Shown in pieces: positions 8,169-16,788 of a DNA stretch of 50,513 nt. The stretch is from CAMLDH01 sp966250375 (GTDB taxonomy: Bacteria; Pseudomonadota; Gammaproteobacteria; Burkholderiales; Burkholderiaceae_D). Below the pieces are notes generated by a model that was not told where the DNA came from, did no database searches, and saw only the letters and a list, made by a program, of their open reading frames with translations. The translations under genes and the position numbers were made by a program. Position 1 is the first letter of the stretch. Each line of letters starts with the position of its first letter. The stretch is from assembly GCA_966250375.1 (NCBI GenBank), contig CBINHE010000022.1, positions 1-50,513 on the forward strand, written 5' to 3'.

Positions 8169-11100
8169 ATGAAAATACCAAATCAACAATCGTCTTTCCT
8201 CTGTAGACAGACCGTTCATCCCGCCGAGGCGGATAAGCGGAAACCCGTGAATACACGCAACGACTCAGCCGCAGCACAAACTGCGGGACTGCCACATTTC
8301 CATGGCGTAAAGAGATCGCGTCCAGCGTGGCTGAAAGAAGCACTGTTCCGCGATGATACGGCTGTGCAGACAGGAGAGGAGCTCAGGCGTGGCCAGGACA
8401 GTTGTTCAAGCCGACGATGGGATGATGATCTGTCTGGCGCGGATCGCCTGTCGGATGAATTCCGTTTGAGTATTCATCGGCATCTGGCGCATCGCTGGGC
8501 TAATGATCGATCAGCGGCGATCGATCAAATCGGCTCCTCGACCTATGCCAGTATTCGGCGGGCGCAACTTAAGGAAATCCCCGGCGCGGGATATCTGGCG
8601 GAGCAATATGGGTTGCAAATGGTCAAGAATTTGACTTCACTGGAAATGCAGCCCGGGCTGAGGATCGACAACGAATCCAGCCCGACCTATCAGCGCAACA
8701 AGCCGAATGACCAGCTTCTGGTTCAATGCCTGATCGTCTATCTCTTGCAGGGAAAAGACTATTTTCGGCTCAGGGATTCCGGAGGCGATGTGGTATTCGT
8801 GAATTCCAAAGTCAATGCGTCGCGCATCCTGTCAGTGCTCAAAGATTGGAAGCCTGCTTTGGCAACGCAGGGCAGCTCGGAATCCAGCGTGGAACCCTTG
8901 GCCCGCGGCCTGGTTGCAATTGAATTCACGAACCGAGAATTCGCATGGGAGGCCGAAAAGCTCCTGATTAGGCTGGGCGGACGGCCATCCGGATATCAAG
9001 TAGGCAAACTCGTCTATGCGCTGAGCACTCCCTCCGATCCGTCCGTTCGATTGCGGGAAGGGCTCGATAACAGCAAGACGCTGCATGAAGTGTTGAGCGC
9101 GGATGCCAAGGGGGCGATTTCGAGATTAAAAAAACTCCCCGCCGGACACGCAATGCGGGCGACCGCCGATTGTGCCGCATCCTTGCTCGACGGCTTGAGG
9201 CAGGCATTGGCCCGGAAGGCGGATACGCCGGCGTTCAAACACGATTTGCTTATTGCAGATGCGCTCAACGCGTTGACAAATACAGCCCGCGCATTGACGG
9301 CCATGACCGAGGATTCGACGCGCTTTTTCGCCGGATATGCCGCGATGCTGGAAGAAATGCATCTCTTGCTGGTTTGCGCCAAGCCTTATGAAGAAAGCGA
9401 TTTCAAGAGCGCTGCTGCCGCGATGCTTGCCGCGAGGACGGGGCCATCTCTCGCCGCTTTGCATATTGCCGCTCCCGAGACCTATCTCCTTTCCAGCGGC
9501 ATGGAGGCTATGTCCATGGGAATCGAGATTGCCCAAATGCTCGTCAACACTAGGAGTGTGCGGCCCTTGGCACAGCAGAAGAATTCCCCCGACTACTATG
9601 AAACGGAACCCCTGACATTCCCTCACGGCACGGACCGGGTACGCATCGTCGTTCTCAACTCCAGTTTTCCCGGGAAGGAGGACGCAGACGATACCGTCAA
9701 CAACTGGGATGCGGAAAAACTGACCCGGCAGGCAACCGAATGGCTTGACGGCTGGGATATAGAAAAACTGGTCCGACAGGCGGTGACGTGGCTTACCGCT
9801 TGCTGCGTGCGGGCTGACGACCCGGCTGTGCTTGTGCTCGACACCACGATCGAGAAGAAACAACCGGGCGGGAAGTCCGATCTGGCGACAGTACTCGACG
9901 AGCTGCAGCCCTATACCAACGACGGCCGGCTCAAGATCGTTCTATGCAAGAGCTATCAGAAGTACACCGCGCTGGGCAGTGCCAAGATCATGGCCGGGGC
10001 AGTCACGCTGATTGCCAGGGATGAGGAGGAAACTCGGGCTGCCACCGCCCGCCTACGGGAGGCCGAGGAAGATCTCGGCTGGATACATAACGACGAAAGC
10101 CAATTGCTCACGCACTTCCTGACGCACGCTCATGCCAGTGAACTGGAGATGATCGGGAAAGCCGCGGAGAATGCCGCCTTCATCAGTCGGCTCTGCTTCG
10201 ATACCCTGCGTCGCTCTGGAAAGTTCAAAGTGCGCGGTGAGAATGGATTGCCCTTTGTTCTCACCACGGCTGGATTTCAAAAGATAGCTTTTGCGACCGA
10301 TTACTGGAAGCCACACGATGCATGGAAGATGCTGGTACGCCAAGCCGAGTCTCGCTTCAGCTTCGGTCTCCTTTCGACGTCGGTATCAAGTGTGAACTTG
10401 GAGGATAACTGGTTGCGCATCACTGTCGGCCAGGAAACCCGAGAAGAGCTTGTCGAAAAGCTGTCTGGATTCGCATGGCTTAACGACGCCGGGCTGAAGC
10501 AATGCACGCCCACCGATCTGTTGGGGGCGGCAAAACGTATCGCAGCCGATGCCATGCAAGTCGTGCTCGGCGAAATCGAGGTGATGTCGTGGGCACAAAC
10601 CGCACTGCGGGTATTGAGGAGCCGGGGAACCGGAGCGCATGCCACCGCTGTCAGCGAATGCGAAGCCTTGCTGGAGGAGATCGAGGACCCGTCGACAACT
10701 GTGGAAGCGCATTCCGGCAACGGACTTAAGAGAAGGAAAGATTTGCTGAGACAAAAACTGGAAACAGCGCTGAAAGTGGCCGAGCCTCTGGCGGAAAACC
10801 TGCTGTCCGAGCATCTGAGGATTGTGGGCAGCGCATTCGCGCCGCGAGTGGCCGGCGCCACGATCGATGCAAAGGACGTGGATATCATGCGCACGGCAAT
10901 CAGGGGTACGCATGACGGATCCCCGATGCCGGACAATGACGCACATGTCCGTTACACCCCCAATGCCATTGCATCGCTGCTCGTCATGGCCGGCCCGGCG
11001 TTCGGCCCCGAGAACATCATGGACAAATTCCGGCCGGAGCTGGAGTCTTTTTACAGCGCGGTCCTGGACGCCGGCCTTCCCTGCGTTTCGCCGGCCATGC

Positions 11101-11819
11101 GTGCGAATATCGTTCTCGACTGGTCCCGGCTTCAAAGCAAAAAGCTTCACTCCGCCGACAAGGAAGTGCAGCGTGCCGCAGTCAATGAACTGGTTCGTCA
11201 TATACGACTTTCTCCCTATCGGGAAATCGGGGCGAAGGTCCTTGCATGGATTCCCGACGACGCATTCGCGCGCCTGGAGCGGTCCGCGCAACGGCAATTG
11301 ATCGATGCGCTGTTCACTCCCCTTGATGTCGACTCGCGTCTCGAGTCCATCAAACGCCTTGCGCAGGGCAACGAGCCCGGCAAATTAAGTGCCTGCATTG
11401 AAAGGTTTGGGGAAGCCCTGAGGCAATCGGATGAAGACGCGTCGAATATGCTTTCCCCGGGCGGTTTGACCGGCAAGGCCGAACTCCTTTTTGACGAGCC
11501 GCGAACAATCACCTCGGAAGAACGTGCAGCCACTCGCCAGTACCTCCTTATGGCGGTCTTGCAGAAGAAATGGCATAAAGGATTGGGCGTTCACATGGCG
11601 TCCTGGGCACCGTGGATCTGCCACGATAAGAAAAGTGCGAACCAGCTTGCCGAAGTTTCTCGCGCGTTAGAGGCAGCGCAAAGCGCATCCGGCAAGCTGT
11701 CAGATGCGCAAGACCATGCCCTGTCCAATCAGGTGAGGTCGCTTCCCATGCCATACATGCCGGTAATACAGCAGTATTTCGAGAAATTCATACGCGAGCG
11801 CCAAGATCCAAAATCCTGA
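8169..11819 (+). CDS. large protein, candidate type III effector with a PLP-fold-like segment
   Basis: I do not recognise this 1216-residue protein by name. It has no signal peptide or membrane helix. The N-terminus (MKIPNQQSSFLCRQTV) has Ile3 and Pro4, is Ser/Gln-rich and has no acidic residue before Glu20, which are the hallmarks of Pseudomonas-type type III secretion signals. Residues about 435-620 resemble a fold-type I PLP enzyme of the cystathionine gamma-synthase group: SSGMEAMSMG (442-451), YYETEPLTF, VLVLDTTIEKKQPGG, then KSYQKYTALGSAKIMAGAV. In the last, Lys598 in S-x-x-K-Y sits where the PLP Lys is found. The remaining N- and C-terminal parts look mostly helical and unknown. A hrp-box-like sequence lies upstream. 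No secretion apparatus or chaperone gene is in the window, so the effector role is an inference. Confidence 0.55.
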   Translation: MKIPNQQSSFLCRQTVHPAEADKRKPVNTRNDSAAAQTAGLPHFHGVKRSRPAWLKEALFRDDTAVQTGEELRRGQDSCSSRRWDDDLSGADRLSDEFRLSIHRHLAHRWANDRSAAIDQIGSSTYASIRRAQLKEIPGAGYLAEQYGLQMVKNLTSLEMQPGLRIDNESSPTYQRNKPNDQLLVQCLIVYLLQGKDYFRLRDSGGDVVFVNSKVNASRILSVLKDWKPALATQGSSESSVEPLARGLVAIEFTNREFAWEAEKLLIRLGGRPSGYQVGKLVYALSTPSDPSVRLREGLDNSKTLHEVLSADAKGAISRLKKLPAGHAMRATADCAASLLDGLRQALARKADTPAFKHDLLIADALNALTNTARALTAMTEDSTRFFAGYAAMLEEMHLLLVCAKPYEESDFKSAAAAMLAARTGPSLAALHIAAPETYLLSSGMEAMSMGIEIAQMLVNTRSVRPLAQQKNSPDYYETEPLTFPHGTDRVRIVVLNSSFPGKEDADDTVNNWDAEKLTRQATEWLDGWDIEKLVRQAVTWLTACCVRADDPAVLVLDTTIEKKQPGGKSDLATVLDELQPYTNDGRLKIVLCKSYQKYTALGSAKIMAGAVTLIARDEEETRAATARLREAEEDLGWIHNDESQLLTHFLTHAHASELEMIGKAAENAAFISRLCFDTLRRSGKFKVRGENGLPFVLTTAGFQKIAFATDYWKPHDAWKMLVRQAESRFSFGLLSTSVSSVNLEDNWLRITVGQETREELVEKLSGFAWLNDAGLKQCTPTDLLGAAKRIAADAMQVVLGEIEVMSWAQTALRVLRSRGTGAHATAVSECEALLEEIEDPSTTVEAHSGNGLKRRKDLLRQKLETALKVAEPLAENLLSEHLRIVGSAFAPRVAGATIDAKDVDIMRTAIRGTHDGSPMPDNDAHVRYTPNAIASLLVMAGPAFGPENIMDKFRPELESFYSAVLDAGLPCVSPAMRANIVLDWSRLQSKKLHSADKEVQRAAVNELVRHIRLSPYREIGAKVLAWIPDDAFARLERSAQRQLIDALFTPLDVDSRLESIKRLAQGNEPGKLSACIERFGEALRQSDEDASNMLSPGGLTGKAELLFDEPRTITSEERAATRQYLLMAVLQKKWHKGLGVHMASWAPWICHDKKSANQLAEVSRALEAAQSASGKLSDAQDHALSNQVRSLPMPYMPVIQQYFEKFIRERQDPKS

Positions 11820-12395
11820 GAAGGTGTGATGAACCTTGGCCCATCATCACAGCAGCCGGCAATTACTGCCTATTTTCTACACCGGCAACCTTATTCCAGA
11901 GTAAATAGGGTAACTGCTTGAACCTGGATTCGGCAGTTGACCGCTTACTTTCGCCTGGAAAGTCGCATGAGGAATGCAGTCCGCGTCGTCGTCGCCCTTG
12001 CAGGGCGCGTCTGCGCTTGCAAGCGCAGACCGTTCCGCAGGCGGACAGAAGGAGCATCGCCTTGCAAGGCGATGCCGTTACGCAGGCGTGCAGCATGCTG
12101 CACGGAACCCCTGCTTCACCATGTTGTCCGAAACCCCTGCTGCACCCTAGCCAGAGAGCCGGAAAAATGCACACTCGCACCTGTCCAACTGCCGAATCTA
12201 GGTTGAAGGATCGGATCAAATTCGCCGTGCGGGTCACCGCAAAATAAAATGGTTGGCATTCCTACGCGCTCACGTCAACATCCACAATGCCCTGGTCGCT
12301 TCAAGATCATCCGCAACGACGCGACTCCTAACCGGCACTTCGACATCTGAATTGCCATTCGTTAATTAGCACAAGCTATCCATACGGAGAAAATT
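11820..12395. other. gene-free region with a hairpin-rich element
   Basis: Apart from the element at 11918-12207 nothing is assignable. The open frames 11863-12237, 11918-12247 and 11937-12206 all run through the element's palindromes and are unlikely to be genes. The last 190 bases presumably carry the DoxX promoter, but no clear -35/-10 pair is seen. Confidence 0.4.
11918..12207. mobile_element. 290-bp hairpin-rich element with terminal inverted repeats (MITE-like)
   Basis: The ends, 11918-11939 and 12186-12207, are 22-base inverted repeats matching at 20 of 22 positions around the core GATTCGGCAGTTG. Inside are four consecutive near-perfect or perfect palindromes: 11993-12007 (stem CGCCCT), 12009-12030 (22 bases), 12054-12075 (22 bases) and 12087-12104 (18 bases). 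The first three are centred on TTGCA(A). It contains no transposase and no credible gene, so it is a non-autonomous element or a folded repeat. The mobilising transposase cannot be named from this sequence. Confidence 0.65.
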
Positions 12396-12800
12396 ATGCA
12401 AATCGGTCAAAAATTTATTGATACATGGTCCCCACGATTATTGGGCATATTGCGCATCGTGACTGGCCTGTTATTTCTGCAACATGGCACCGCAAAGCTT
12501 TTCGGTGTCCCGCACGTTGCCATGTTTGACGGCCTGCAGTTATTTTCATTGATGGGGTTAGCCGGTATTTTGGAAGCCGGCGGCGGTGTATTGATCATCC
12601 TGGGTCTTTTGACCAGGCCGGTTGCCTTTATCCTTGCCGGCGAGATGGCAGTTGCTTACTTCATGGCGCATGCCCCGAAAGCTTTATTGCCCCTGGTGAA
12701 TCAAGGCGAGCTCGCTATCATGTACTGCTTTGTCTTTCTTTACTTTGCTATTGCTGGTGCAGGTGCATTCAGTATCGATGCAGCACGCAACAAGGCATAA
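12396..12800 (+). CDS. DoxX family membrane protein
   Basis: A 134-residue integral membrane protein with four hydrophobic segments (about 14-32, 46-70, 72-92, 103-122). It carries the family signature R...G..F..HG..K.FG near the N-terminus (RIVTGLLFLQHGTAKLFG) and GGG.L..LG....P.A..L in the middle (GGGVLIILGLLTRPVAFILA). DoxX relatives are small inner-membrane proteins linked to redox or thiol stress; their reaction is not settled in bacteria. The start is supported by GGAG at 12386-12389. The next gene, a DODA-type dioxygenase, follows 101 bases downstream in the same direction, so they may be co-transcribed. Confidence 0.85.
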   Translation: MQIGQKFIDTWSPRLLGILRIVTGLLFLQHGTAKLFGVPHVAMFDGLQLFSLMGLAGILEAGGGVLIILGLLTRPVAFILAGEMAVAYFMAHAPKALLPLVNQGELAIMYCFVFLYFAIAGAGAFSIDAARNKA

Positions 12801-12901
12801 CTCGTGAAAGCGCTTCTTTTTAGAGGCGCGGGCAGACATGGAAACAGAGTGATTAATTTCTATGTCGATTATCGATTAATCGAAAACGACGAGATCTCAT
12901 C

Positions 12902-13762
12902 ATGAGCGCTGCAACTACAACAGCTTTGACGACACTTTCTAATCTTGCTGATCTGGCGCAAGCACCGCAAAAGAAACCTATGCTCCGCATGCCAGTAATA
13001 TTTGTCGGTCACGGCAGTCCCATGAATGCGATTGAGGAAAACGCCTTCACGAAACAGTTGAAAGCATGGGGCATGGCTTTGCCAAAGCCGCTTGCCATCC
13101 TGTCAGTCTCTGCGCATTGGCTGACGCCCGGCGCAATAGCCGTGGATATTCAGGACCGCCCATCTACAATTCATGATTTCGGCGGCTTCCCGCAAGCCTT
13201 ATTCGACATGCAGTATCCAGCACTCGGTGCTCCGGCCTTCGCACGCGAGGCGGCTGCCATTATCAAGAGCCGGACGGTGCAGCCTGCGAATGACTGGGGA
13301 ATTGATCACGGGACTTGGTCCGTGCTGCATCACATGTACCCGAAGGCGAATATTCCCGTGTTCCAGCTTTCAATTGATTACGATCGGCCGGGCGAATATC
13401 ACTACGCGATCGGCCGGGAACTGACAGCGTTGCGCGATAAGGGCGTGCTGATTATGGGTAGTGGAAATATCGTTCACAACTTACGCGCGATTGATCGAGC
13501 TGCAGACAGCTTGCAGGCCACTCGTCCTTGGGCACACGCATTCGACACAGTCGTAAAAAAGGCCTTGGAAGGTCGCGATGACAAGCGCTTGATCAATTAC
13601 TTGAAGCTCGACTCGGCGACAATGGCCGTCCCGACACCGGACCACTATTTCCCGTTTCTGTATGCGTTAGGTGCTGCAGACGAGCTTGAAGAGGCGCAGA
13701 CCGTATTCGAAGGTTTTCAAGCTGGTACGCTAAGCATGCGGTGCGTTCAGTTTGGCACATAG
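12902..13762 (+). CDS. ygiD: DODA-type extradiol aromatic ring-opening dioxygenase
   Basis: A 286-residue cytoplasmic enzyme of the LigB/DODA superfamily, similar to E. coli YgiD (4,5-DOPA dioxygenase). Metal-ligand and active-site motifs are visible: VGHGSPMN (about 36-43), SVSAHWLTPG (about 66-75), DWGIDHGTWSVLHHMYP (about 130-146) and PTPDHYFPFLYALG near the C-terminus. The histidines in these motifs bind a non-haem iron or zinc, and family members cleave catechol rings with O2. About 30 residues precede the conserved core (MRMPVIFVGHG), so an internal start at Met27 or later is possible. ATG 12902 is kept as the longest frame. The natural substrate is unknown. Confidence 0.85.
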   Translation: MSAATTTALTTLSNLADLAQAPQKKPMLRMPVIFVGHGSPMNAIEENAFTKQLKAWGMALPKPLAILSVSAHWLTPGAIAVDIQDRPSTIHDFGGFPQALFDMQYPALGAPAFAREAAAIIKSRTVQPANDWGIDHGTWSVLHHMYPKANIPVFQLSIDYDRPGEYHYAIGRELTALRDKGVLIMGSGNIVHNLRAIDRAADSLQATRPWAHAFDTVVKKALEGRDDKRLINYLKLDSATMAVPTPDHYFPFLYALGAADELEEAQTVFEGFQAGTLSMRCVQFGT

Positions 13763-13856
13763 ACGGCGTTAAAGCGTCTGGGCAATGGTGACGTAGCATT
13801 ACTGACTCTCAATAGTTTCCACCTTATCTGGACAACAAGAGGTGGGAAAAATGTTG

Positions 13857-13862
13857 TATACT
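13857..13862 (+). promoter_or_regulatory. -10 element of the tRNA-Lys gene
   Basis: TATACT lies 12 bases before the tRNA 5' end, the expected place for the -10 hexamer. A convincing -35 at 16-18 bases is not seen. Confidence 0.5.
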
Positions 13863-13874
13863 CACGCTCTCTTC

Positions 13875-13950
13875 GGGTTGTTAGCTCAGTTGGTAGAGCA
13901 GCGGACTCTTAATCCGTAGGTCGCGTGTTCGAGCCACGCACAACCCACCA
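13875..13950 (+). tRNA. tRNA-Lys (CTT)
   Basis: A 76-nt cloverleaf: acceptor GGGTTGT pairs with the 3' ACAACCC, the D arm has AGCTCAGTTGGTAGAGC, the anticodon loop is CTCTTAA with CTT at 34-36, and the T arm has GTTCGAG. CCA is encoded. It reads lysine AAG codons. A strong terminator follows. Confidence 0.95.
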
Positions 13951-13960
13951 ATACATTCAA

Positions 13961-13995
13961 GGGATTACATGCTTTGTCATGTAATCCCTTTTTTT
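13961..13995 (+). terminator. rho-independent terminator after tRNA-Lys
   Basis: GGGATTACATG (13961-13971) pairs perfectly with CATGTAATCCC (13978-13988), followed by seven T. Confidence 0.95.
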
Positions 13996-14025
13996 GTGCG
14001 CTCAGCATGGGCGCAATTTCGGAGG

Positions 14026-14102
14026 TGGCAGGGGAAGAAGGATTCGAACCTTCGCATGCCGAATTCAGAATCCGGTGCCTTAACCAACTTGGCGATTCCC
14101 CA
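14026..14102 (-). tRNA. tRNA-Gln (CTG)
   Basis: On the minus strand: acceptor TGGGGAA pairs with TTCCCCT, followed by GCCA. The anticodon arm has CCGGA-TTCTGAA-TTCGG with CTG at 34-36, and the T arm has GGTTCGAATCC. The 77-nt gene encodes CCA and reads glutamine CAG. It converges on tRNA-Lys across the short gap. Confidence 0.93.
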
Positions 14103-14257
14103 GCAGAGTTTGATAGCTACTTTTTCACTGCATCAAGCGCATACGCAACCTCTGAATCGGCCCGCCTTTCCGGGGGCATCATGAGAAGTCATTTCACCAA
14201 CTGCTCTAAACCCTGCAGCCATACAGAAATCGGCTGCACGTGCTGTTGCGCCACAGC

Positions 14258-14758
14258 TCATGATTGACCGAGGTGGTCCTTCATCTTCGCCATCGCAACC
14301 ACGAGCGCTGCTCCGCCGAGCGTCTTGATCAGGCCGGAGTGCTGCGCGTAGAAGCTAGCCAGTTCATCCGCGATGCCAGGATTCGTCTGTTGCGCATTCT
14401 CGACTACCTCCTGCACCTGTTGCGGCGACAACTGCGATGCCTGCTCAGGCGTGATTTGGTTGCTGCCCGGACTCATCACACGACCGAGCACTCCGCCCCC
14501 GAGGCTTGCGGCCGTGGCCGGCCCCAAGGCTGCAAGGATCCGGTTCAGCATGCCTGCTTGTTGCTGCCCATTCGAATTGCCGAATAAATTTCCTACCATC
14601 TCGCCGACGGCTGGCGTTTCATCCGAGCGGAACGCACCGGCCAAGCCCTTGGCCAGAACGTCGCTCGGCACATTCTGCGCTACTTGATCGAAGTGCTGAT
14701 CGCTGACGGTGTTGCTGCCGCTGCCGATCACTTGGTTCAAGATGTCCATGAGTCCCAT
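14258..14758 (-). CDS. YidB-like DUF937 family protein
   Basis: A 166-residue protein of the YidB/DUF937 family. The start MGLMDILNQVIG is preceded by AGGAGAG at a good distance, which decides against a longer frame from 14827. Family features are the N-terminal MGL.D.L.....G, the repeated short helices (DVLAKGLAGAF, VGEMVGNLFGNS, MLNRILAALGP), SLGGGVLGRV and the C-terminal ITPEQASQLSPQQVQEVVENAQ block. A short hydrophobic stretch (LIKTLGGAALVVAMAKM) lies at the end. These proteins are small, helical and of unknown role. The gene is monocistronic on the minus strand. Confidence 0.85.
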   Translation of the reverse strand: MGLMDILNQVIGSGSNTVSDQHFDQVAQNVPSDVLAKGLAGAFRSDETPAVGEMVGNLFGNSNGQQQAGMLNRILAALGPATAASLGGGVLGRVMSPGSNQITPEQASQLSPQQVQEVVENAQQTNPGIADELASFYAQHSGLIKTLGGAALVVAMAKMKDHLGQS

Positions 14759-15173
14759 ATTCACTCTCCTTCTGTTTGATGCGATTGCGCGTGACAAGCC
14801 AACACCCAACCGGCAGCACAATTGCACCTATGATCGAAGCGATGAATCCTGCGGCGTGTCCCTGCGAATTCAGTTCCAAGATTTCAATTCTGTTTGAAGA
14901 ATGGCGATTGCGAATTGAGAAAACACAAAGACGAACAAGTCTGGGGAATCCAGAAAAAATATGCTTTGAAATCGCGGCATATTTTTCCCATATTCCACAA
15001 AATTGCCTTGTTGGCAGACGCCGCGCAAGGATCACAACGCGCCTTGAGACACATCAAAGGCGCAATTCAATCAAAGTCCAGTATTAAAAAATGGTCTTAT
15101 GAAGCGTCGCGGTGCCTGCCCGCAAGCGTCACCGTCACGGATGCAACCGCGTTAGAAGTGATGGAGGTGAATT
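14759..15173. other. divergent intergenic region, DUF937 gene and flavin oxidoreductase gene
   Basis: About 415 bases between two divergent genes. The frames in it (14776-15087, 14894-15250) have no family resemblance. GGAGG at 15162-15166 serves the downstream oxidoreductase. Promoters must lie here, but none is clear enough to mark. Confidence 0.4.
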
Positions 15174-16574
15174 ATGGCTGGACTGGCAACAGAAATTGTG
15201 GACAACTTCAAGTCAACGCTGCGTGGCCCGGTGCTGCAAGCAGGCGATGAGGACTACGACACGGCGCGCAGCATCTGGAACGCGATGATCGACCGCCGTC
15301 CGGCATTGATTGTACGTTGCGCCGGTGCAGCTGACGTGATGGCGTCAGTTGACTCCGCGCGCCAGCACGGATTGCTGCTGGCGGTGCGTGGCGGTGGCCA
15401 TAATATCGCTGGCAATGCGGTCTGCGACGACGGACTGATGCTCGACATGTCACTGATGAAATCGGTACAGATAGCGCCCACTGCCAGGCGCGCCTATGTC
15501 GAGGCCGGCGCCACGCTGCGCGACTTTGATCACGAGGCACAGGCCTTCGGGTTGGCGACACCGCTCGGCATCAATTCGACCACTGGTGTCGCGGGACTGA
15601 CCTTGGGCGGCGGCTTCGGTTGGCTCAGCCGCATGTATGGTCTGTCGGTCGATAACCTGATTGCTGCCGAGATCGTCACCGCCGACGGCCAATTTGTGCG
15701 GGCCGATGCCAACTCTCATCCGGACCTGTTCTGGGCTATTCGTGGCGGAGGCGGCAATTTCGGCGTGGTCACGATGTTTGAATTCGCGTTACATCCGGTC
15801 GGACCGCAGGTGTTGGCCGGACTGATCGTGTTTCCGCAGGCGCAGGCCAAACAGGTATTGACGCAATACCGCGATTTCGTCGACAGCATGCCGGACCAGT
15901 TGAGTGTGTGGGCGGTGCTGCGTCAGGCGCCGCCGCTGTCCTTCTTGCCGGCCACGGTACATGGTCAAAACGTCGTAATACTGGCGCTGTTCTATCCGGG
16001 CAACATCGATGATGGCATGCGCTTGATCACGCCGCTGCGCGGCTTCGGCCAAGCGCTTGGCGAGCACATCGGCCCCATGCCGTACAAGGCATGGCAGCAG
16101 GCTTTCGATCCGCTGCTGGCACCGGGCGCACGCAACTATTGGAAGTCGCATAACTTCAGCAAACTCAGTAACGACGCGATCGACATCGTGGTCCAGTACG
16201 CCCGCGATCTGCCATCTCCGCAGTCCGAAATCTTCCTGGGCCTGGTCGGCGGCAAAGCCAGCCGCGCCGCTCCCGATGCCACCGCCTATCCGCACCGCGA
16301 TGCGCTGTATGTAATGAACGTGCACACCCGTTGGAACGATCCGGCCGAAGACGACAAATGCATAAGCTGGGCGCGGAATTTCTTCAACGCATCGGCGCCG
16401 TTCGCTGGCGGCAGCGTGTACGTCAATTTCCTGACGCAGGATGACGCGGGACGCATCAACGACGCCTATGAGCCGAACTACCAGCGTCTGGTGCAGGTGA
16501 AGAACAAGTACGATCCGCATAACCTGTTCCGGCAGAATCAGAATATCAAGCCGGATTTTGGCAGCGCTCCCTAG
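15174..16574 (+). CDS. FAD-binding oxidoreductase, berberine-bridge-enzyme type
   Basis: A 466-residue flavoprotein of the PCMH/BBE family (FAD-binding domain 4 plus C-terminal BBE domain). The N-terminal domain shows VRGGGHNIAGN (71-81), whose His76 is the residue that usually attaches FAD covalently. The second block (GVAGLTLGGGFGWLSRMYGLSVDNL) has no Cys at the place used for a second covalent bond, so the flavin should be attached by one bond only. AIRGGGGNFGVVT completes the FAD site, and the C-terminus ends with the BBE motif YDPHNLFRQNQNI. Such enzymes oxidise sugars or alcohols and pass electrons to O2 or another acceptor. The substrate cannot be told. The start follows GGAGGTGAATT. 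No signal peptide is seen. Confidence 0.85.
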   Translation: MAGLATEIVDNFKSTLRGPVLQAGDEDYDTARSIWNAMIDRRPALIVRCAGAADVMASVDSARQHGLLLAVRGGGHNIAGNAVCDDGLMLDMSLMKSVQIAPTARRAYVEAGATLRDFDHEAQAFGLATPLGINSTTGVAGLTLGGGFGWLSRMYGLSVDNLIAAEIVTADGQFVRADANSHPDLFWAIRGGGGNFGVVTMFEFALHPVGPQVLAGLIVFPQAQAKQVLTQYRDFVDSMPDQLSVWAVLRQAPPLSFLPATVHGQNVVILALFYPGNIDDGMRLITPLRGFGQALGEHIGPMPYKAWQQAFDPLLAPGARNYWKSHNFSKLSNDAIDIVVQYARDLPSPQSEIFLGLVGGKASRAAPDATAYPHRDALYVMNVHTRWNDPAEDDKCISWARNFFNASAPFAGGSVYVNFLTQDDAGRINDAYEPNYQRLVQVKNKYDPHNLFRQNQNIKPDFGSAP

Positions 16575-16680
16575 AGCGGATTGCAAATCACTGTAGGGTG
16601 CGCCCCGCGCACCGATACCGTCGCAAGAGCACCGGTGCGCGGGGCGCACCCCACCTTACATCGGAGCGCAAACCGCTCTA
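16572..16680. repeat. 109-bp inverted repeat of a dispersed GC-rich family
   Basis: The left arm reads TAGAGCGGATTGC, a short spacer, then TAGGGTGCGCCCCGCGCACCG. The right arm is its imperfect inverse, ending with the complement of TAGAGCGGTTTGCGC. A half copy of the same unit is at 37477-37519, and a related diverged hairpin is at 32645-32699. It lies just after the oxidoreductase stop codon and may act as a transcription barrier. Confidence 0.75.
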
Positions 16681-16788
16681 ACGGATCGGCATGATTGCAA
16701 AGTTGCCGTTGTCTTTACATTTGCATTCTCGCCCGACAAAGACAATAATTTTCTCCTTACCACCAATGCAACGTAGGGACTGGGGCGG

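Noticed and set aside
9126..9863. 245-residue minus-strand frame
   Set aside because: It lies wholly inside the large plus-strand gene at 8169-11819 and has no family similarity. It is the GC-rich shadow of that gene, as is 10386-11297.
11863..12247. Overlapping frames of 89-124 residues on both strands
   Set aside because: They run through the palindromes of the 290-bp element, which explains the open frames.
13974..14267. 97-residue plus-strand frame with the peptide EGFEPSHAEFRIR
   Set aside because: This peptide is the antisense translation of the tRNA-Gln gene, a common false gene call.
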